The notes under the pieces are model-generated. The model worked only from the letters and a program-made list of their open reading frames with translations. It made no database searches and was not told where the DNA came from. From an uncultured Saprospiraceae bacterium (GTDB lineage: Bacteria; Bacteroidota; Bacteroidia; Chitinophagales; Saprospiraceae), in NCBI GenBank assembly GCA_937926205.1, contig CALEYL010000036.1, positions 134,320 to 198,319 of the forward strand: 64,000 nucleotides of DNA, written 5' to 3'. How positions within the stretch are numbered: position 1 is the first letter of the stretch; each line of letters begins with the position of its first letter. Of the stretch, positions 57,817 through 64,000 are shown one piece after another. The position numbers and the translations under genes are program-made.

Positions 57817-58287
57817 CTATTGCGCGGTATCTTTGGGCATGACTGTTGAGCCAAGTTCCATCGGCACAAAAATCTTCGGAAAAAGGATGCCTTGTTCCTT
57901 ATTCGTGCCCAGCATAAACCGACCGGGTTCAATGGCTACAATTTCGTTAGGAACCACAGCTACATTGGGCAGATTCATGGTCAGTGTTGTTCCATTGGAA
58001 GCAATGCTCCAGGTGCCAACACGCGGTTCTCCCTTGACGGTCATGGTAAGCGTACCATCTTTTCCAAACTCAAAAACACCTGACTCCATGCGCTTAAGCG
58101 AAGCCATGATTACATCGAATTCAGCCTGCCCGAGGGTAAGCTTGCTCATACTGTCTCTGATGGCCTGAACATCCCAGCGCCATGCATTTTTGGTTAAAAT
58201 ATCGCTAACTTCCTGCTTGCTCAAAGCGCCGCCGCCGCAAGCCCAGATGCTAACCACTACAACTACAGAAAAGAACAAGTACCTCAT
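57817..58287 (-). CDS. Hypothetical lipoprotein, lipocalin-like
   Basis: A 156-residue lipoprotein; the ATG at 58287 gives the signal MRYLFFSVVVVVSIWAC with lipobox Cys at 17. The remainder (about 20-156) starts helical (LSKQEVSDILTKNAWRWD) and continues in strands typical of lipocalin-like domains (GVFEFGKDGTLTMTV, GTWSIASNGTTLTMNL). It has no known function. It converges with the metallophosphoesterase only at a distance and lies in front of an AraC regulator transcribed in the same direction, 48 bases apart. Confidence 0.65.
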   Translation of the reverse strand: MRYLFFSVVVVVSIWACGGGALSKQEVSDILTKNAWRWDVQAIRDSMSKLTLGQAEFDVIMASLKRMESGVFEFGKDGTLTMTVKGEPRVGTWSIASNGTTLTMNLPNVAVVPNEIVAIEPGRFMLGTNKEQGILFPKIFVPMELGSTVMPKDTAQ

Positions 58288-58335
58288 GGTGATGATTTTT
58301 TTTTGCGGCGGCAAAGGTATAAAAGTTGCAGCAAA

Positions 58336-59202
58336 TTACTGTACGATCATCATCCGACTTTTTCGATAGTCTCGTGGGCTGAGACCGGTAATTTCCCGGA
58401 ATTGCTTGTTGAAATGAGACAGATTGTTGAAACCGCTTTCGTAACTGACTCCGGCGATGCTGATGTGTTCGTCGGAAAGGAGCCGGCAGGCATGCGCCAC
58501 ACGGAGTTCATTCACGAACTGGGTAAAGGTTTTTGCAGTCAATCTTTTGAAATAGCGGCAGAAAGCCGGCGTCGTCATGTTGATCCGCCGTGCCGCTTCA
58601 TCCAGGTTGACCTCCTCCCGGAAAGAAGCTTCGACGTATTCGTAGATTTTCTTCATCCGGTCGTGATCTTGAGCGTTCACTTCCAAGGCATAACCGCTGA
58701 CATTCAGCATTTCGTATTCATCTGAAGTCGCCATGAGGTGCAGGGTGCGCAACAATTCAATTAACCGGTCAAATCCGTTCAGTGGCATCATATCCATCAA
58801 ACGCTGTCCGATCAGGCGCTTGGTTTCGCCTTTAAAGCTCAGGCCTTGTCTGGAACGGGCAAACAACTGCTGGATGGCTTCAATCTCCGGACGCCCCAAA
58901 AAATCTTTGCCCAGAAAATCCTCTTTCATTTGCACCACAATCTCGGTATGCTCTTCATTCAGCCCCTGAGTGAAACTAAAGTGCGGCAAATCCGGCCCCA
59001 GAAAAATGAGGTCGCCGTCGTCGTAATAGGAAATATGGTCGCCGATGTGGCGCTTGCCCTTACCGTTGGAAATGTACACGATTTCATATTCCGGATGGCA
59101 GTGCCAGAAAGGCTGGTTGTTGCATTCGGTGAATTTTCGCAGGGTGAAAGAACTGCCAAAAATGGGTTCTATTTTTTCCAAAGATGCTTTGGAGGAGCTC
59201 AT
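58336..59202 (-). CDS. AraC-family regulator with cupin sensor domain
   Basis: A 288-residue regulator. The N-terminal cupin (about 25-110) has FWHCHPEYEIVYISNGKG and GDLIFLGPDLPH. A linker domain (about 110-180) follows, then an AraC HTH pair (about 190-288) with NLDEAARRINMTTPAFCRYFKR and ISIAGVSYESGFNNLSHFNKQF. Many regulators of this type respond to sugars. Nothing in the sequence fixes its targets; the only nearby genes are a lipoprotein downstream and lepB upstream. The start is at 59202. Confidence 0.85.
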   Translation of the reverse strand: MSSSKASLEKIEPIFGSSFTLRKFTECNNQPFWHCHPEYEIVYISNGKGKRHIGDHISYYDDGDLIFLGPDLPHFSFTQGLNEEHTEIVVQMKEDFLGKDFLGRPEIEAIQQLFARSRQGLSFKGETKRLIGQRLMDMMPLNGFDRLIELLRTLHLMATSDEYEMLNVSGYALEVNAQDHDRMKKIYEYVEASFREEVNLDEAARRINMTTPAFCRYFKRLTAKTFTQFVNELRVAHACRLLSDEHISIAGVSYESGFNNLSHFNKQFREITGLSPRDYRKSRMMIVQ

Positions 59203-59311
59203 AGGTTATATTTTATCTTTATGACGTTATATTAACTCCAATGTTTCCTTATTTGTTCTGATAAGGTAAAATAACATCAAAAATAGATAAAATAGTATCA
59301 GTTTAAGGGTA

Positions 59312-59342
59312 GTCAGGGTGCCATTTTGAATGACGCCCTGAC
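59312..59342 (-). repeat. Covarying hairpin repeat, copy 2
   Basis: On the minus strand: GTCAGGG-C-GTCATTC-A-AAATGGC-A-CCCTGAC, 14 bases downstream of the lepB stop. Compared with copy 1 (38887-38917) the third outer pair is C-G in place of G-C, a double change that keeps pairing. The inner stem has one G-U and one mismatch. Confidence 0.65.
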
Positions 59343-59356
59343 TTGTTGTATTGCGA

Positions 59357-61114
59357 CTACATCTTATTCGCCCCCGAAAAGATCCGGCTCCACCTAATAT
59401 TCCCCAGTTTAAACACGCTGTCCTTCAGCGAGAACCAGATGAAAAGCGGCTTTCCAACAATATGATCTTCCGGTACAAAGCCCCAAACCCGCGCATCTTC
59501 TGAATTGTGGCGGTTGTCCCCCATCATCCAGTAATAGTCCATTTTGAAGGTATAGGAAGTGGCTTCTTTGCCATTGATGAATATTTTGCCGTTGGCTTCT
59601 TTGAGCTCGTTTCCTTCGTACACGCCGATGATGCGGCGATACAGGGCAATGTTTTCCGGTGAAATCTGCGTGGTGGCGCCTTTTTTCGGCACCCAGATCG
59701 GCCCATAATCGTCGCGCGACCAGTTGCCAAAATGAACCGGATCGTAGGGGAACAGCTGACCGGAAGGCTGGGCCAACCGAACCAGCGAATCTTTGGCGGC
59801 CAGCGCTGCTTCTTCATCCGTCAGGTACATTTCAAAGATATTTGCCCCCGGCTGCTGGAGAATACTGGCGTTGTCAATGCCGTAAGCCATCAGCCTTGAC
59901 GGACTTCCTCCCGGCAACAAAGTAACTTTGTATGCTTTGCAGGGGGCTACTTTGATGCTTGGATCCATTTTGTTGATGGATGCAATTTGATCGCGGTTCA
60001 ATACGACCAGCATAGAGTTGGCATTGGGATCCCTGCGGAAAATATCTTCTGTTGAAATGCCCCAATCCGAAAAATCCCGCTCGTTGATCGGTCCGCCCGG
60101 CGAGTGCAGGTGATGAATGAACTGGATATAGCGCAGGTCTTCAGCTGGTTTTCCGTTGACGTACAATTGACGATTGATCACCTGAAGGGAATCGCCGGGC
60201 TCGCCTACACAGCGTTTGATGTAGTGGTCTTTTTTATCCATCGGTCGCGTTACGAGGGGCGCCCGCCCGGTGCGGATGGCTTCGTAAGAGCCCTGATCCA
60301 TCATGCCGCGCCGGAAATCGTGGATGCTCCAGGTGCGGTTTGGAAAAACGTAAACGCTGTCGCCTTCGGGATAATTGAACACGACCGGTTCGTTGCGGTC
60401 AATCCTTTCCAATGCTTTTAGTCTCGTATAAGGCAAGCTTGGCTTTTTAAGATAAGATTCGCCCCCGATTACAGGAATGCGGTTGTGCAAAAGCGGCAAC
60501 ATCGCAATGGTCTGAGGCATTCGGATACCATAATTGGCTTTGCTGACAAAAAGAAAATCGCCCACCAGCAGCGAGCCTTCCATCGAGGAAGTCGGTATGA
60601 CATAGGCCTCTATGAGGAACATGCGGATGAAACTGGCCGCAAAGACTGCAAAAATGACTGCTTCCGTCCATTCGCGTGCGCCTGATTTTTTATAGGGATT
60701 GTCTCTCTGAAGTTTCTCGTACAACCGCTCGTTTTCTGCCTTTTTAGCCTCCTCTAATTTTGCCTGGTAAGCCCGTTCCTTTTCCAGTGTAGGCCCATCG
60801 TAGTTTTGTTTCGGGCTGAGACCCAGATAAAGGAAGTAGAAAGGCGCAAAAATGACCGCCAATACGCTCTGACCAAAGCCATAGTTTTTGAAAGACCTGG
60901 CCATGTCTACACACATACCGGCATAGATGAAGATGTTCACGATGGGGAAAAGCAGCCACAGCGCAAAGCTGCCTTTGCGGCCAATCAATTCACTCCAAAT
61001 GACAAAATTCCAGCCCGGCACTAAAGCTTTCCAGGCTTCGACATTGGCTTTTTTGAAGATAAAATACAATCCGGCGCTGAGCAATAAGTAAGAAACTATT
61101 AAAAAGGAAAGCAT
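59357..61114 (-). CDS. lepB: Signal peptidase I, long Bacteroidota type
   Basis: A 585-residue signal peptidase, about twice the length of E. coli LepB. Two or three N-terminal membrane helices (about 2-20, 48-68 and 82-100) are followed by a charged coiled segment and another helix (about 150-170). The catalytic Ser177 is in VIPTSSMEGSLLVGDFLFVS, Lys300 in DHYIKRCVGEPGDSLQV, and the closing MMGDNRHNSEDARVWGFVPE box is present. Between Lys and the GDNR box lies a roughly 200-residue insert usual in this phylum. It removes signal peptides of secreted proteins, here including the many T9SS clients. A hairpin repeat follows the stop. Confidence 0.95.
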   Translation of the reverse strand: MLSFLIVSYLLLSAGLYFIFKKANVEAWKALVPGWNFVIWSELIGRKGSFALWLLFPIVNIFIYAGMCVDMARSFKNYGFGQSVLAVIFAPFYFLYLGLSPKQNYDGPTLEKERAYQAKLEEAKKAENERLYEKLQRDNPYKKSGAREWTEAVIFAVFAASFIRMFLIEAYVIPTSSMEGSLLVGDFLFVSKANYGIRMPQTIAMLPLLHNRIPVIGGESYLKKPSLPYTRLKALERIDRNEPVVFNYPEGDSVYVFPNRTWSIHDFRRGMMDQGSYEAIRTGRAPLVTRPMDKKDHYIKRCVGEPGDSLQVINRQLYVNGKPAEDLRYIQFIHHLHSPGGPINERDFSDWGISTEDIFRRDPNANSMLVVLNRDQIASINKMDPSIKVAPCKAYKVTLLPGGSPSRLMAYGIDNASILQQPGANIFEMYLTDEEAALAAKDSLVRLAQPSGQLFPYDPVHFGNWSRDDYGPIWVPKKGATTQISPENIALYRRIIGVYEGNELKEANGKIFINGKEATSYTFKMDYYWMMGDNRHNSEDARVWGFVPEDHIVGKPLFIWFSLKDSVFKLGNIRWSRIFSGANKM

Positions 61115-62187
61115 ATCTTTTTCAGATTAAGTTCTTTGATCTGTGACAAGCTGACGCAAGCCTGGTTTGCAGTATTGCGAAAAGCCCGGCAAATATAATC
61201 CAAAATATGGGCAAACAAGGTTGACTTTTCCGACGAACGCAACAAAAAAAGCGGGGTATGGAGCGGAGGGGTCGGCTTGGGTGTAGTTAGCTCCGCTTAA
61301 TGGAGGCCATGTACTTATCTTGTAAGTCCTTCACAAATAAGATATGAAATGTCAGTTTGGAATAATTTGATTCAACCTTACTTGATTACAACTTCTAACG
61401 AATTAATAATAAATCACATAATATTTTTGAATTTTTTCAGGGTTTTGCCGAGGATAAGGAGTGGTATAATTATATATGTTGTTTGCAAAAAAAAAATTGC
61501 AAATGCAAAAAAAAAGCTATAACTTTGTTGCGCATTTACTGGATTTATTCCAGACAATTGTCTTCTTTCAACCTTTGCTGTGTAATACATATTATTAATG
61601 TTCATTTGCTACATGCATCATCCTAAGTAATTGATTATTAAAGATGTGCAGTTAGCAATTAAACCTATTTGTTTCATTTTCTGCGTAAAACACACAAAGT
61701 ATGATCAAACACACATTTTGTACTTCCGTAATACCTAAAATTGGCCATGGAGTACAATGCCCGATGAGATAAGTAATCGAAATTGGCTTGAAACTTAGTC
61801 TTTTTTCTGGTATCAATTTATTCCCCCCTTTGATATTCTGTGGCCTCTTGCGTACCGTCATGCATGATATCCATTTGTATAATGGGATATTTCATGTAGT
61901 TCCGTATTTACCTACTTACTGTACCTTGATTTTCTTATTATTAGAAATTTAGAAATAACGTTAACGTACTTGCTAGACCTCTAACATTTTTGCTTCACAA
62001 ATAAATTTTTTCCTGAATGAGAACGCCTTTCAATCGTTCCCTTTCCGTTACGGAGAGTGTGACCAACCTATGCAACATTCTGTTGCACCGCTTTCATCCA
62101 TTGTAAAATCCATGTCCGTTTTGCTTACCCCTTGGCAGTTCTTATACTGCTTATTCCAAATAATCTACAAGTCAAACTACAATTGCT
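61115..62187. other. 1 kb gap without a protein gene, probable long leader
   Basis: AT-rich sequence with frequent stops in all frames. It holds the promoter region of lepB (leftwards) and, at 61497-61527, a good promoter pointing right. Between that and the start of the giant gene at 62188 are about 650 bases that may be a 5' leader. A small dyad (TGCAAC..GTTGCA) lies at 62071-62087. No RNA family was recognised. Confidence 0.45.
61497..61527 (+). promoter_or_regulatory. Consensus-like promoter upstream of the giant repeat gene
   Basis: TTG (61497-61499), 20 bases, then TAACTTTG (61520-61527), which matches TAnnTTTG exactly. An A-rich run lies between. The next gene on this strand starts 660 bases later. 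Confidence 0.55.
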
Positions 62188-64000
62188 ATGAACCACATTT
62201 ATTATTTCTCAAACCTTGTTTCAAGGTTTTCTTCCACAACCACAATCTTATGCCTTATTGGATTTCTGACCAGTTTTTCTCCAAACAAGGCATTAGCCCA
62301 GTGTGACTTAACTGTTCCTACCTATTCCGTTGACCTTGCTAATGCGCCGAACGGAAACGTAATCGGCTCATTTCTTCTCGGGGGTGAATGTTGTAGCCCT
62401 CAGCCAGGCAACAATTCTTGTTTAATTCTTGACATTAACCTGAATAACCAATTCGGGGCTGTCGCTATGTGTTTTGATCCTCCCTGTTCAATTAGTGGCT
62501 ACGTGTTGCCTGATGCCGGATCAGCTTGTCCACTTGGAGCAGGAATTGATCTTTGCCGGGATCAAATTTGTATTCCTCCGGGAGAAGCATCCATCAAAGT
62601 GTTGATATGCAAACCCGGCGCTGCAAGCAATTCTATTCAGACGTCTATTTTAGGAATAGCACCCATTGACTTACAAGTCCATGATATTTCAGATGGCTGT
62701 TCCACAACTTTCGAAGCTACCGGCGCAATCAGCCTCACTTGCTCGAATGGCAGCGCTCCTCCAACAAGTACGCCTTTGCCGGTTACCTGGACTTCAACGG
62801 ATGATCCTGGATTGCAATACTTGAGTTGTTCCGATTGTTTGACCCCCGTATTCGAATATACCGGGCCGGAAATCACTGATTGTAATGGTCTTAGCTTTGA
62901 TTATACGGTAAGCATCCCTGCTACCGAATGTGCACCCGCTCAATCCATTACCAAAACTGCAACCGTTTACCCTGCTATAGACGGTAGTGTAAGTATTTCG
63001 TGTACCGGCAACGCTGCCACGCTCACGTTTACACCTATTATCGATTGCCCTGATTTGATTTATGAATGGAAAAAAGGATCAATCGTTATAGGCAATACGG
63101 CGTCTATTGAGGTAGACCCTGCCGATAATATGGAGTATTGTATTTCTGTAAGCAGGTCTGAAACCCCGTTTTGTCAACCATTTTCAGATTGCATTACGGC
63201 TGCCTGTTGCGCTCCTCCTGTAATCAGTTGCCCTATGGATGTAATGGTTGACTGCGGCGCTTCCCTTGACCCCTCTAATACCGGAACTGCAACTTATACA
63301 ATGGGTTGTGGGATGGTTACGCTTAATTATTCTGATACGCCGACCCCTGACGCTTGTGGTGGTGATATTATTAGAACTTGGAAAGCAACAGACAGCAATA
63401 ACAACATGGTCACTTGTGATCAGGTTATAAAGGTAAATGCAGCAGCGCTTCCGACGATGACGGCTCCTGCCAATATTACGGTAGCCTGCGGTGCGATACC
63501 TTCACCGAGCACCCTTTCCTTCAGCAATGGGCTGAGCGGAGGATGTGAGATTACGGGTACTTCTAATCTGTCGACTTTCACGACAACACCCGGCGCTTGC
63601 GGCGGAACGGTAACGGAGACCTGGACAGCAACAGATGCCTGCGGCAGAGCGCTTGCGCCGGTTTCCCGTACGATAACGGTTAGTCCGGCAGCCCTTCCGA
63701 CGATGACGGCTCCTGCCAATATCACGGTAGCCTGCGGCGCGATACCTTCGCCGAGCACCCTTTCCTTCAGCAATGGGCTGAGCGGAGGATGTGAGATTAC
63801 GGGTACTTCTAATCCGTCTACTTTCACGACAACGCCCGGCGCTTGCGGCGGAACGGTAACGGAGACCTGGACGGCAACAGATGCCTGTGGACGAGCGCTT
63901 GCGCCGGTTTCCCGCATCATCACCGTTAGTCCGGCAGCGCTTCCAACGATGACGGCTCCTGCCAATATCACGGTAGCTTGCGGCGCGATACCTTCACCGA
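62188..64000 (+). CDS. Giant HYR/Ig-like repeat surface protein (partial, 5' part)
   Basis: The frame is open from the ATG at 62188 to the window edge (604 codons), so the gene continues beyond. A long N-terminal signal (about 1-38, FSPNKALAQ) precedes a Cys-rich domain (about 39-330, CSPQPGNNSC, CDLTVPTY). HYR-like Ig modules then begin (ISCPMDVMVDCGASLDPS .. RTWKATDSNNN). From about residue 418 an 82-residue module repeats almost unchanged: LPTMTAPANITVACGAIPSP, LSFSNGLSGG, WTATDACGRALAPVSR. Two full copies and part of a third are in view. Proteins of this design end in a T9SS domain and act as adhesins; the end is not visible. Codon use and base composition of the repeats are richer in G and C than the front. 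Confidence 0.8.
   Translation, partial: MNHIYYFSNLVSRFSSTTTILCLIGFLTSFSPNKALAQCDLTVPTYSVDLANAPNGNVIGSFLLGGECCSPQPGNNSCLILDINLNNQFGAVAMCFDPPCSISGYVLPDAGSACPLGAGIDLCRDQICIPPGEASIKVLICKPGAASNSIQTSILGIAPIDLQVHDISDGCSTTFEATGAISLTCSNGSAPPTSTPLPVTWTSTDDPGLQYLSCSDCLTPVFEYTGPEITDCNGLSFDYTVSIPATECAPAQSITKTATVYPAIDGSVSISCTGNAATLTFTPIIDCPDLIYEWKKGSIVIGNTASIEVDPADNMEYCISVSRSETPFCQPFSDCITAACCAPPVISCPMDVMVDCGASLDPSNTGTATYTMGCGMVTLNYSDTPTPDACGGDIIRTWKATDSNNNMVTCDQVIKVNAAALPTMTAPANITVACGAIPSPSTLSFSNGLSGGCEITGTSNLSTFTTTPGACGGTVTETWTATDACGRALAPVSRTITVSPAALPTMTAPANITVACGAIPSPSTLSFSNGLSGGCEITGTSNPSTFTTTPGACGGTVTETWTATDACGRALAPVSRIITVSPAALPTMTAPANITVACGAIPSP
63442..64000 (+). repeat. Near-identical 246-base tandem coding repeat
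   Basis: The unit starts at 63442, 63688 and 63934, an exact 246-base (82-codon) period. Copies one and two differ at only a handful of positions, several of them silent, with one Leu/Pro change (SNLSTF/SNPSTF). The near identity at DNA level suggests recent amplification or gene conversion. The array continues past the window. Confidence 0.9.

Noticed and set aside
61414..61605. 63-residue minus-strand reading frame
   Set aside because: AT-rich low-complexity translation, no homology recognised, and it overlaps the best promoter in the gap.
62070..62306. 78-residue plus-strand reading frame before the giant adhesin
   Set aside because: It overlaps the signal peptide of the adhesin in another frame and its translation has no recognisable features.

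Overview
The window is a chromosomal stretch of a Bacteroidota bacterium, most likely class Saprospiria (the class is inference). Evidence: many exported proteins end in type IX secretion (T9SS) sorting domains of type A and of the gliding-motility type B. There is a hybrid two-component regulator (HTCS), an ExbB-ExbD-ExbD-TonB operon, a long Bacteroidota-type signal peptidase I, and several promoters resembling TTG-N19-21-TAnnTTTG. Shine-Dalgarno sites are mostly absent. No rRNA, tRNA, CRISPR array, phage or conjugation genes were seen.

Layout. 1-9.1 kb: the 3' end of a SusA-like GH13 enzyme, a small membrane protein, a WG-repeat protein and an HD-domain protein sit among five copies of a two-hairpin repeat. 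A GH13 lipoprotein and a 1333-residue HTCS follow, probably as one operon. 9.2-16.9 kb: a large secreted BNR-repeat protein, a small T9SS protein and a collagen-like fibre with an S74 self-cleaving chaperone. The two transcription units carry the same pair of direct repeats upstream, a plausible operator for the adjacent HTCS. 17-21.7 kb: AT-rich accessory DNA with a broken exported gene, a DUF1295 protein, and a Cys-rich exported peptide paired with a propeller-like T9SS protein. 22-31.8 kb: metabolic genes (M20D amidohydrolase, PLP decarboxylase, aldo-keto reductase), a redoxin plus cytochrome c/copper-monooxygenase-like T9SS protein, a lectin-domain T9SS protein and a DUF2911 protein. 31.8-34.5 kb: the TonB energising operon. 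34.6-38.8 kb: fadB-like and fadA-like beta-oxidation genes, split by a four-helix-bundle gene inside terminal inverted repeats. 39-49 kb: outer-membrane barrel, RlpA/SPOR protein, methyltransferase, pdxH, two coiled-coil genes, an ECF sigma/membrane regulator/DUF4097 set, rmuC and NlpC/P60. 49-54.8 kb: a 1300-residue gliding-type adhesin, a C1 peptidase and a lipoprotein. 54.9-57.7 kb: btaA-btaB (betaine lipid synthesis) facing a PlcP-like metallophosphoesterase. 57.8-64 kb: a lipoprotein, an AraC regulator, lepB, a 1 kb leader-like gap and the start of a giant repeat protein running off the window.

The most distinctive content is intergenic: hairpin repeats whose substitutions preserve pairing, palindromic MITE-like elements, a repeat that includes the stop codon of two genes, and the inverted-repeat-bounded four-helix-bundle unit. 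The strongest functional hypotheses are the HTCS/direct-repeat surface-protein regulon, the btaAB-plcP lipid-remodelling cassette, and the Cys-rich peptide/propeller pair.
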